Source: Bugula neritina
Taxonomy: Eukaryota; Bryozoa; Gymnolaemata; Cheilostomatida; Bugulidae
Assembly: GCA_964035545.1 (NCBI GenBank)
Contig: OZ037766.1
Coordinates: 31,999,773 to 32,063,772, forward strand
Direction: 5' to 3'
DNA length: 64,000 nucleotides
Both the position numbers and the translations under genes were made by a program. A model generated the notes under the pieces. The model made no database searches. It saw only the letters and a list, made by a program, of their open reading frames with translations, and was not told where the DNA came from. Positions 35,801-47,570 of the stretch are shown piece after piece (positions within the stretch are counted from its first letter, which is position 1; each line of letters starts with the position of its first letter).

Positions 35801-37540
35801 CATATTATGTAATTAACGTTAAGTAAAGCTGTACGTACCGTAGGCCAGGTCTTCTAGTATATCATGTTTAGCCTGAGCTCTATCCTGCTTGTTTGAAGCA
35901 GTAGAGACAAGGGCGTTGAGGGCCGAGGTTATTGCGGAAGAACGGATCATGTTGTTATTGCAAATAGTGACAGCTGAAACAGACAAACCATTCAGAGTTT
36001 ATCAGAGTCAGGAAAGATTTCCGTCAGACACTGTTGAAGTAAATAAATTGAATTTAAAGCGTAATAATATTCCATAGTAAAGTGGTCAGAGGGTCCCAAA
36101 TATCAGTCGACCAACTTTAATATTTGATTATTTACACCAAAAATTATTTTATTTGATTAAAAATGACTTTATGATACAGAGTTGGTGTTAAAATAGTTTT
36201 ATGCAATAAACAAAGAGAATAAATAAAACAGAAGTTGGGTGAACATGACAAAACAAAGGAAAATAAAACGGTTCTGATACCAATGAAGTATTGTAGATTG
36301 TTGCAACTACGCCATAAATCTCTCAAACCAAATTTTAAGATTCTTGTATGAGTGAAAACACAGTTTAACGGACTCGCTAGTATATAAAAAACAAAAGATA
36401 GAATTTCTGACTAATGAAAGTTTTGGTAGGAATAAGTTTAAAACCCATGCCGACTGGCCACCCTATCCTCTTGCTTTGAGATTTTGTGATTCAATATATT
36501 GCTTTGTTTAATTTGTGCTTTAAAATAATTATAATGCAAAACCCTCAACTTCATTACACTTATTGTTTACTAGACTAGCTCAATAAGATGATCATAAACA
36601 CAAGGTGTCCCATTGAGCTAGGGGTTTGGGGTTTGACTATATCTAGTCAATTACTCAGAATATTCTGTAAAATAACGAACCTGGAAATGCAAGAGAGCGG
36701 ATGTCATTGTTGAGCTTGATGCCTGTAGATGTGTCAAACTTGATGAAGGCGGAGATCAACTGAAACAGGTGGAACGACAGCGCACCAACCGACAGCAGGG
36801 AGAGGATAAACCAGGCTGCTCTTTTACCTTTGCCTGAAACGATCCTAGCTACATGTACATGTCCCCTGACAGTGTTGACCCTAGCTAGATGTACGTGTCC
36901 CCTGACAGTGCCGAACCTAGTTAGATGTACGTGTCCCCTTACAGAGCTGATCCTAGCTAGATGTACGTGCCCCCTGACAGTGCTGATCCTAGCTATATGT
37001 ACATGGCCCCTGACAACGCTAATTCTAGCTAGATAATTACTCACTGGCTGCTCTGTATGTGTGTGGTATTCCATGAGAAGTTGTGTTGGCACAGAACGCT
37101 TGGCCAATCAGAGCTCCTGTTATATCTTCTTCGCTCACCTCTCCCACCAAATCCTAAGATACATAAAACATGGGCCATGAGATATAAAATATAAGATGTA
37201 CGTATATTGTATATGAGTTTGCTTGATATTTGAAGAGAACTTTATGTATATTATGGCCACCATGACACTTGACTAAACTAATATGTTGCAAACTGAAACT
37301 ACTTACAGCTGGTAAACTGAAACTACTTACAGCTGGTAAACTGAAACTACTTACAGCTGGCAAACTGAAACTACTTACAGCTGGTAAACTGAAACTACTT
37401 ACAGCTGGCAAACTGAAACTACTTACAGCTGGTAAACTGAAACTACTTACAGCTGGTAAACTGAAACTACTTACAGCTGGCAAACTGAAACCATACATTT
37501 TCACCCTAGCAGTGCGAGAGAGCGTCGGTTTGAGACTCAT
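29801..37540 (-). CDS. DEG/ENaC-ASIC family sodium channel subunit
   Basis: Twelve coding exons on the minus strand: 37540-37475, 37153-37045, 36833-36681, 35973-35839, 35256-35053, 33764-33601, 32870-32730, 32067-31965, 31813-31741, 31125-31068, 30757-30559 and 29982-29801. Phases close and give 528 residues, normal for ASICs. The N-terminus has FCANTTSHGIPH with the conserved His-Gly gating motif (49-50). TM1 follows at about 65-87, then PAVTICNNN. The extracellular part has GNCFTFN, GLVMLLNIQQYDYVPY, and the Cys-rich C..SC, ECGCFLPE and C..C..PC segments. Near the end comes FVSDLGGSLGLWVGWS and TM2 (about 470-497). These are trimeric, amiloride-type, Na+-selective channels of the plasma membrane, gated by protons, peptides or touch; the gate cannot be read from sequence. 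The selectivity-filter triplet reads GWS (477-479) instead of the GAS of ASICs. The ATG at 37540 is the first in frame, but a further upstream exon is possible because the frame stays open 5' of it beside an AG (37582-37583). Confidence 0.93.
31205..31700. repeat. 21-bp minisatellite filling a channel intron
   Basis: About 23 copies of ACTATATCACTATACAGTGTA, 21 bp, with a few single-base variants. It takes up most of the 615-bp intron 31126-31740. All three plus-strand frames are open, giving false ORFs rich in Tyr, Ile and Ser. Confidence 0.95.
31849..31912. repeat. Composite (CG/CA/TA) dinucleotide tract
   Basis: Alternating purine-pyrimidine sequence passing from CGCGCGCACGCG to CACACACACA to TATATATATA. 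It lies in the short intron between the channel exons starting at 31813 and ending at 31965. Such tracts are Z-DNA prone. Confidence 0.9.
32183..32242. repeat. (GGTGAGGAA)n, 9 bp, about 6-7 copies
   Basis: Perfect short array on the plus strand within the channel intron 32068-32729. On the plus strand each unit contains GGTGAG, but the host gene is on the other strand. Confidence 0.9.
32565..32705. repeat. CCAATCACATGAGAGATA repeat
   Basis: Four to five imperfect copies of about 27-30 bp containing CCAATCACATGAGAGATA. It lies in the channel intron just below the exon ending at 32730. CCAAT pentamers recur in each good copy. Confidence 0.8.
33280..33487 (-). mobile_element. tRNA-derived SINE
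   Basis: Read on the minus strand, the head near 33487 resembles a tRNA: TGGTCTAGGGG at 33476-33466 matches the polymerase III A box, and GTTCGAACCCC at 33431-33421 matches the B box, with tRNA-like spacing. The body continues with AGGAAGAGCATCCAGTC (33382-33397), like the GGAAGGGCATCC core I recall from mollusc and other invertebrate SINEs. No intact tRNA 3' half follows. It sits in the channel intron 32871-33600, in the same orientation as the gene. End points are approximate; no clear target-site duplication was found by eye. Confidence 0.8.
33770..35022. repeat. 35-bp minisatellite filling a 1.3-kb channel intron
   Basis: About 35 copies of CTACAGTATAGTATGTAGACTAAACACACTGATGT (35 bp; core ACTAAACACACTGATGTCTA). 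Variants are GTAGCATGT for GTATAGTATGT, GAC/TAC before TAAAC, and GACGTCT for GATGTCT. It runs from six bases inside the acceptor of the exon starting at 33764 to about 30 bases before the donor of the exon ending at 35053. On the minus strand each unit holds GTGTTTAG, acceptor-like; the true acceptor reads ATGATTTAG. Confidence 0.96.
36838..37034. repeat. 36-bp minisatellite filling a 211-bp channel intron
   Basis: Five and a half copies of a unit containing GATCCTAGCTAGATGTACGT followed by GTCCCCTGACAGTGCT. It makes up nearly the whole intron 36834-37044. The copies are diverged by several bases each. The reading frame of the downstream exon stays open through the array, while the upstream exon's frame stops at TAA seven bases in. 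Confidence 0.9.
37283..37482 (-). repeat. 24-bp array carrying eight copies of a channel 5' splice site
   Basis: On the minus strand the unit is CCAGCTGTAAGTAGTTTCAG followed by TTTR. Eight copies of CCAGCT|GTAAGTAG are seen; the first (exon end 37475) is the presumed donor of the exon starting at 37540. Every unit also holds TTTCAG, acceptor-like, 10 bases before the next GTAAGT. The units are 24 bp and open in the exon's frame, reading FSLPAVSS each time. Confidence 0.93.
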
Positions 37541-38214
37541 CTGCGTATCCTGTCGCTGAGTATACACAGCCTCTCCATATACTACAGACACACCGATAGA
37601 ACATTAAATGTGAAGAGATCAAATAAAACTATAACCCATGTTGTCACTTGTGTGAGTAGATTGGGGGGACACTTACCCAGCCCCTGATAATTTCAAAATA
37701 ATTTAAGAACAACAACGATATATAGTTTTACATCCTAACTCAAAATTAGCAACAACTGTGGAAAAGATAAATCCCAAAAAGAAAGCACCAGCAGGTTGTA
37801 ACATTATTCATCACCTCAAAAAAGAGTATTTTATATAAAACATATGAAAGTTCATCCCTAGCTGCTCTAAAGCCATTAATTATTCATATGTAATCCCATA
37901 AACAGGTTATTTGAGTTATATATTATAAGTATTGGCCAACACTTAGAAAAAAAGTTGAGATAAAAGCAATATTATTTACATGAATTACAGCTGTACAAGT
38001 AAGATTACTATTGCAAATCCATAAAATATTCATCAGCATTGAAATAAAGAAATTTGTGGATAAAAAGGCGTAAGGTTTGAGCATTATTTCTGACAGAAAA
38101 GTTTCAAATTAGCAATATATATAGAACAAAACTTGCAAAAAGCAAAATACTTATACTCATAGTATGCGAAATAGTATAATGATTATAGGAATGAAGATCG
38201 TGAAGTCAAAATTA

Positions 38215-38320
38215 TATATTATACTAAAAGCCCTTGTACATAATATTATATATTATACTAAAAGCCCTTGTACATAATATTATATAATATACTAAAAGCC
38301 CTTGTACATAACATTATATA
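38215..38320. repeat. 34-bp repeat, three copies
   Basis: ACTAAAAGCCCTTGTACATA followed by AT-rich spacer, three nearly perfect copies. Confidence 0.9.
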
Positions 38321-38639
38321 TAAGTAGGCGTAACTACTTGCAAGTTTAGATAAAATTATCTACTATGCCATTAAGCAAACTGTTAAGGACATTTGGAAAA
38401 AAATATTTCAAGTAAAAAATATCAAAATATTGGTACAGAAATAGCTACATTGAACTAAGTAAAGACACTCTAATATACTATAAATAGCATATAATATACT
38501 ATAAATAACATATAATATACTATACTATAAATAACATATAATATAAGAACTCGTTAGAAACAATGTATGCCGTAGATAACAATAGAACAAATAAATAAAT
38601 ACTCTCACAATCTAGACCTTCTCTGACAGCAGGGTAAAT

Positions 38640-38890
38640 TCAATACAGTACTAGTACTACAGTAATATAGTATTATGTATTGTAGTAATATAGTACTACA
38701 GTAATATAGTACTCTGTATTGTAGTAATATAGTACTAGCACTACAGTAATATAGTATTATGTATTGTAGTAATATAGTACTAGCACTACAGTAATATAGT
38801 ACTCTGTATTGTAGTAATATAGTACTAGCACTACAGTAATATAGTATTATGTATTGTAGTAATATAGTACTATGCATGGTAGTAATATAG
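38640..38890. repeat. AGTACTACAGTAATATAGTA array
   Basis: Irregular tandem copies built from GTAATATAGTAC, ACTACAGTAATATAG and TATGTATTGTAG blocks. It is intergenic, upstream of the channel gene. Confidence 0.85.
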
Positions 38891-39554
38891 TATTACATAT
38901 GGTATTATATAATATGATTATATATGACAGTTTATTGCAAAGGTATGTTATCTAAATTTAGGTGTATATGTATACTCACATGTTTTAAGGATATATTACT
39001 ATACTTACCCCACAGCTAGCTCAGTAACTAACTTACCATTATAAAAACTAAAGTAAGTCAAAGTATACTCATTACATTGGAATCTAGACACTCTTTTAGA
39101 AACCAAATGACTTACTATTAGCAGTAGAATTGTTCATCTTCATAAATATTATTTCTCACAGCTGGTGGAATAACTCTAAACAGAGGCCATTACATCACAG
39201 TTCGGCCATAATCGTAGGCGAAGTTGTGTAAAACCAAAACCTAATAATGGGAGTTAGTCAGCAAAGGTGGCGTTTAATTTTTCAATATGTTCAACAATAG
39301 AAGCATTGAAGCATGTTCTGTGTGCATGTGAGAGTGTGATGTTAGTGGAGCTATTAGCATGAATTATTGATACCCATAGTCTTCAGACAATGCAGTTCCA
39401 TAACCCAAGTTAAATAAACACTCAACACGACAATAGTTACTGTTATGGATACGTATTATTAGCATATGCACCGGAGTTACGGCCCCTTGGGGTGTATGAC
39501 CATTGTATGCAGCTACTGCAGATTTTATAATAATGATAATTGACAACATTAGTG

Positions 39555-39790
39555 ATAGCAGTATTATATACCTACACTACTCTCATATTACAGTATAATA
39601 CATTATATACCTACAATATTGTCATATTATAGTATATTACATTATATACCTACAATATTGTCATATTACAGTATAATACATTATATACCTACACTACTCT
39701 CATATTACAGTATAATATATTATATACCTACACTACTCTCATATTACAGTATAATATATTATATACCTACAATATTCTCATATTACAGCT
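39555..39790. repeat. 39-bp array, six copies
   Basis: TATACCTACACTACTCTCAT followed by ATTACAGTATAATACATTA, six copies with small changes. Intergenic. Confidence 0.9.
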
Positions 39791-40034
39791 TTAATTAATT
39801 TCTACATTTATTATTATAAAAAGTATACTACAGGCAAAGCGATGTATCATACATCGAAACTGGTTTTCAAAGAACTATAGTTTAAAACTTAATAGTCATC
39901 AACAGTCTGGTGGGTTAAATGGGAGACAGTAAACATTAGTTTTCTTGCAACTTTTTAGATCGGAAATAAAAATTTTCTTATGAACTAATAAAATAAGACT
40001 GGCATCAATTTTAGAATATAGTATGTAACGAATA

Positions 40035-40285
40035 ACCTGATTGGTTACTGAGGAAACAGTTGTGCAATGAGCTGTCCACTTACTCAGAGCTTTCGAAGCA
40101 AATGATTGGACAAGGCCAACATTCTATCTCTTATTTGATTGGCCCAATTCATTCTAGAATATCCATCGCTTAGCTCACTTGAGTGGCCAACTTTAGAATA
40201 AGAAGTAGCATACATCTGATTGGCTACTCATTCTGACTCAGCAGCGGATTGGCTAATCTCATTTGTAACCGGATTGTGATTGGTT
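40035..40285. repeat. Cluster of six TGATTGG/ GATTGGCT motifs (inverted CCAAT)
   Basis: ATTGG occurs six times in about 250 bases, mostly as TGATTGG or GATTGGCTA, just beyond the GPALPP1 stop codon. ATTGG is the reverse of CCAAT, the NF-Y site. Spacing is irregular, so it looks like a decayed repeat rather than a fresh array. Confidence 0.6.
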
Positions 40286-43043
40286 ACTCGTATTTCTGGC
40301 TGCCGTGACCAAACCTCGAGTCCAACTGCGCTGCCTTCTTCATGATGCTCTTGCGTTGAGCCTCGTCAAATTTGTTGACCTGCATATCCGTCTCCCGGGA
40401 GAACGGCACTCTCTCTGCTGCACCGCCATTCTTCTCCTTCTCTTTCTTCTGCAACAAATAATTGCCTGCATAACATTTTCACAATTAACTAAGGAGGGGG
40501 AGGGGGTAGATGTCGTCCCTTATTTAAACTAGTTTATAGAGTTTTAGCAATGAGATATCATGATGTATTGAAAGAAATCGGGAAACTGGGTGATGCTAAC
40601 CTATACTAAACAAATTATTCTACAAATCAGAGAAATACAAAGGAGTATTATAAAACACTCTTTGACATTACGTAATGCCTTTATAAGACTGCATGCAGTT
40701 CTCATCATGAGATGATTTCTGTGATGCCTACATCAGTACAAGTCTATCAAATAAATTTTAAGCTTTTTTACAAATTAAAAAAAAGTTAGAAAACTCCAAA
40801 GATTAGGTCAAAAAATGTCACGTCATCTGCTAAGAATAAATGTACATACAGCAAAGTCTATTCTTACAAGATAAATATTGACTAAAAAGTTATTGGAGCA
40901 TTTGTTTATCCATATTGTGTTTTCCAATAGCTTGGTTGTAAATACAATCTTATAGAAGCGGTTTCACAGCACAAATTTTATTAGAGAACTGGGAGGAAAT
41001 TTCAACTTTATAGTCATTTGTGTTGAGTAACAACAGTTGTCATTGGCCGACAGAAATGGAAAAATATTATTACTTTTACATTCACAGCTCTATTGGTTAG
41101 CTACTCACCTTTTCCTTCTTCAATTTCTTCGTATGCATTTCCACAAGGGACTTCTGCCTTTTAGAATCCTTTGAAAACACAGGAAATAATATAATTAAAA
41201 TGAATAAAAACACAGTATAGAACCATACAATGAGCATCTTAAACTTGTAAAATATACATATAACTAACATTGAGACATAAACATTAGGCATAGGTCTGCA
41301 ATAACTTAGAATATACCAGAGGATATTATAATGTATCAGAGTATACGCAACCCAATCCTATTGAAGGGGTGAATATATAGATATAAAATAAAATATAGTT
41401 TTCTCATTATAATTATTTACACCATCGTCATTAAAACGTATTATTGGTAACTATTTGATGTTTTTATTAATTCTACTCAGTTGAGGAGAATTTAATGGCA
41501 ATGACTCTATCAGGTAGAAGTGTTTGACCAGTTACTTGCAATACCAAGTACACGTAATACAAACTAATTTCAATATTTGTAATATTTATAACTGAGAGCC
41601 TATATAAAGAAAGAAACAATAGTCAGTATAAAGGGCAGCTGTAACAACAATATCGCTCATGAGCAGCTTTTGAAACATCAAAGAACAAGAGATGATTACT
41701 CCACAACAAACTCACATTGTAGCTTTCCAGTCTCTCTGAAATTTGCTGATCTCTCAAGTTGAAGTTATCATAACTACGTTTGGTAGGTTCTTTGGAGTTG
41801 CTTACTTCTTTCTATAAAATTAGATGAAGCTTGCAGTATTCAGAATTGGAGTTTAGACTTGAGTTTAAGCTGTAGCGCCACAAGACAAACATTATTATGT
41901 AACATTTCCAACAGGCAACTGCAGAGTTAAAATGCTTTGAGAAATAAATTAGCAATATTACTGAGTTCTACGAGAAGCATAACTTCCTACAAGAAAAGCA
42001 GCTCTTAAAAAAATTACAGAGTTTATGTTGTAATCACATGTTTAAATCTTGCAGCAATATGAATTCTATTCAAGGCATGACATGGTCTAACATTTGGAGT
42101 TGTCAAAACTTATAGAATAATAAGGAGTTGTCTTCCAGTTGAATTTATACCTCTATATCACCTGGTGCTTTAGTCCAGGAACTATCCTGCTGAGGGGCTG
42201 CTTTAGTGCGGAAGGTACGAGCAGTTAGCCCTATATCCTGTGCCAAACCCACACTAGGTAAGGACATCATCCAATCCTCCCGACCTTTGGCTTGTGCTAA
42301 CTTTTCCTCCTAATACATATTACATGCATGCTCACAGTTGGTGATAACAAATAAATAAAACTACTTTGAGATGATTTAACTTGATATGATAAAAAATAGT
42401 TATAAATCATGCTTATTCAAATTAAAAAGTTGCATAAAACTTAATTTTACTTTAAAGGCACAAAAAATGGACAAGGTTTAACGAATGATAAATGACAAGT
42501 CAAATCACAGATAGCATGCTATCAATGCAATCTCATAAATCAATAATATATCAATACAAGACTGTTAATAGATCAATAATATATCAATACAAGACTGTTA
42601 ATAAATCAATAATATATCAATAAAATACCTCAGCCCTTTTCTTCTCTGCCTCCCAGCTTCTGTTCCTAGCAGCAAACTCTTCTGCCACATCATACCGAGC
42701 GTCTGCAGGTGCTGCCAGCTCCAGGGAGGGACCAACAAAGTCATCGTCCGAGCTATCTGCATACCACATATCTGTCATTAGCAAACTGAATCTTAGCTTC
42801 TAATACTAACATTGCTTACACTGCTTACAGCCTTTAACTACATAAACTGTAATTACCCTCTTCAGTGTTTGTCATATTCGCAGGACCCACAGCTTTGTCA
42901 GGCAGAGGATCTGATTGTTTGTCAATATTCTTTGTAACAGAGAATCCTGGGGGTAAGGCGGGGCAATACGCCTGCTTTTCCTCTTCATCAGTATCCTCTT
43001 TACTTGCTAAAAATCCAGGTGGAAGTGCTGGTCCAATACTCAT
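40284..43043 (-). CDS. GPALPP1: GPALPP motifs-containing protein 1
   Basis: Six coding exons on the minus strand: 43043-42857, 42756-42629, 42309-42151, 41811-41716, 41168-41109 and 40448-40284. Phases close and give 264 residues. The start MSIGPALPPGF holds the name-giving GPALPP motif; a second copy reads CPALPPGF and a degenerate third AVGPANM. Human GPALPP1 has more copies and is longer (about 340). The middle part EDWMMSLPS...GLTARTFR matches the family's ESWMTELPP...GLGPRTFK. The C-terminus VPFSRETDMQVNKFDEAQR with a late RFGHG matches the conserved DUF3752 end. The function is not established. An AG at 43059-43060 (minus strand) 15 bases before the ATG suggests a 5' UTR intron. It is head to head with PSMD7. 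Confidence 0.93.
42535..42625. repeat. 33-bp AT-rich repeat, under three copies
   Basis: ATCAATAATATATCAATACA plus AGACTGTTAATA, in the GPALPP1 intron just before the donor at 42628. Short and nearly perfect. Confidence 0.85.
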
Positions 43044-43058
43044 ATTCAATACAATAAC

Positions 43059-44700
43059 CTGAAAGTAGTGTTCTTCTCTAATAAATAAACTATTATAGCT
43101 ACTGACATTATAATATCTTAAAATGTATGTTATTTCTGCTAATTTTCAGCATTTCTTAAGCTTATAAGCCAAACTTTCCCTTTCTATGGCAAAAATTTGA
43201 CTTAAACATGATTTAAAATTGCCTTGACTGGTTTAGACATTGTGTTGGTTTTCTGAGTTCGACCCAGCTTTGATAACTGATTAACAACCAACATTTGATA
43301 AAAGTAAATACTTCTATCACGATAATTATAAACTTTGCTTAGCAGTCACTACCACTATGGGTTATGAGGTTTACCATATAAAATGACATCAGCAAAAAAT
43401 ACTTTTACATTTATTCATTTTCATTCAATATAAACAAAAAATTTAGTGATATAGGCCAAACACAACACCAATCAAACTAAAGCTTGAAATAGAAATAAAA
43501 ACTTTAGTCATCGTTTAATGATTTACAACTACTTTCATAAAACATTTTTAAATTGAAAAATAATTTCAACTTATTCTAACATAAAGATTTAATCTTATAC
43601 CGTATTTTTGGTTTAAACTAAATAACTTACAGACATGAAGTTAGAGCATAAAAATCCAACAAGAAATAAACATAAAAATAAAATTGAAACTCAAAATTAC
43701 TATAAGGATATGCTTTTCAGTTTTTATAACTATCAGACTCAGTCTCAGTATCACTATCAGAATGTGTATCTCTGAACTTTCACATCAAATCAAAATATTA
43801 TATAAATATCCAATTGCATTCTTTATCATGATTACATTTATTGTTTTAATCTAGAAGTATATCATTGTTGCAATCATTACTTAAGTCTACCTCTATAATC
43901 ATCATGATAAGAATGAATCAGATTTAATATTATGAGTAAAGTTTTACCCGATTGACATTTAACATTAATTCATTATCATTATGATTAATACTATGATTAT
44001 CATACTCATTATGATTATCATACTCATGATTATGATTATCTATATGATTATTAACTATCATAATCATTATCATTAATCATTATTGAGTGTTTTGCATCAA
44101 GATGTTAAATTTCAAATATAGTTGTCAATAAATATAATAAAATAATGATAATATTAATATTAATAATAAAATTAAATAAAGTTGAACAGTAAGAGTAAAC
44201 TCAAAATAAAAATGAAAAACTTTTTATTTTGGTTTATTATGGCTAGTGACAATTATATTTTAAGTTAAATAACATGAGTGTGATAAAAAGCACTGAGTTA
44301 TTCTCACAACTTTGACTATGTTTTTAAACTATTTTTGAATTGACATATTACATATGCTAATTAATAGTTTTATCGTTATTATAGTTATAAATATATATAA
44401 TTCTGTTTTTGGCGAAATTTTGTTAACAAATGGCAAAAACCGAAACGCCAAATTGCAAGCCATGCGAATTTTGATTAGTCCAACTTGTCAAACTTGTAAT
44501 GTGATTGGATTACCATCTAGAACAGATAGTGATCGATAGGGAATTCGCTGCGGCCCTACTGACCGTGACTCCAAAAAGTTGAATAAAAAAAATATATTTT
44601 CACTCATTAGACTTGGCTATTACAATTTATTTTCAATTTAGTAACTCAGAACGAGTGGGCTGAGTTGTTATACATTGAAGCGTAATTTTTGTTCACAAAA
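43059..44700. other. Divergent intergenic region between GPALPP1 and PSMD7
   Basis: About 1.6 kb that separates two genes reading away from each other, so it must hold both promoters. It is very AT-rich, with an ATTATGATTATCATACTC repeat at about 43975-44080. The 150 bases before PSMD7 are richer in GC, around GAATTCGCTGCGGCCCTACT (44541-44560), and are the likely core promoter of PSMD7. The small frame at 44354 has no recognisable content. Confidence 0.6.
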
Positions 44701-47096
<2,396 letters not shown>

Positions 47097-47099
47097 CAT

Positions 47100-47230
47100 G
47101 ACTGTAGCTGTACCTGTGTGCTCACAGTATGTACCTGTAGCAACACTTGTATGCACACTGTGTGTACCTGTAGCAACACTTGTGTACAAACAATATGCAT
47201 CTTCAGTAACACTTGTGTGCATACACGCAG
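47100..47230 (+). repeat. GTACCTGTAGCAACACTTGT repeat in the PSMD7 3' UTR
   Basis: Four imperfect copies of about 34 bp starting only a few bases after the PSMD7 stop codon. Later copies carry CATCTTCAGTAACACTTG. It lies in the presumed 3' UTR. Confidence 0.8.
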
Positions 47231-47323
47231 TCTGTATATTTGTTTTCCAATTTTTCTGTATTGCTGTATCTAAAATATACAAACTTCCAAGGAAAAACAA
47301 CAGCCATTGAATGTTTTTAGAAA

Positions 47324-47329
47324 TTTATT
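47324..47329 (-). terminator. Possible poly(A) signal of the TMEM268-like gene
   Basis: TTTATT here reads AATAAA on the minus strand, about 245 bases after the minus-strand stop at 47571. It lies below the plus-strand signal at 47414, so the two convergent transcripts would overlap tail to tail. Confidence 0.35.
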
Positions 47330-47413
47330 GGCACTATTTCTTGCAGTCTACAATATATGGTTTTGCACAATAATCATGTATTTATCACAGAAATCTCAAT
47401 TCAAATTGTCAAA

Positions 47414-47423
47414 AATAAATAAA
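47414..47423 (+). terminator. Poly(A) signals of PSMD7 (two overlapping AATAAA)
   Basis: AATAAA at 47414-47419 and again at 47418-47423, about 320 bases after the PSMD7 stop. No nearer AATAAA was seen. Confidence 0.55.
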
Positions 47424-47570
47424 ATTCTCTACATTCACTAATTTATAATCAACTGCTGATATGTACAAAAATAAATGCATTTGTCATAAATAAACTTTAT
47501 AATCTAAAAATATAAAGTATTTTTGGGATACAAACTTGCGGAGAATTTAATAATACTACCAGTATCTACA

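Larger units (their letters stand above)
37541..40283. other. Channel promoter side and GPALPP1 3' flank
   Basis: About 2.7 kb between two minus-strand genes. It may hold upstream non-coding exons of the channel. Tandem repeats at 38215-38320, 38640-38890 and 39555-39790 and a run of ATTGG pentamers at 40035-40285 are listed separately. No other coding exon was seen. Confidence 0.55.
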
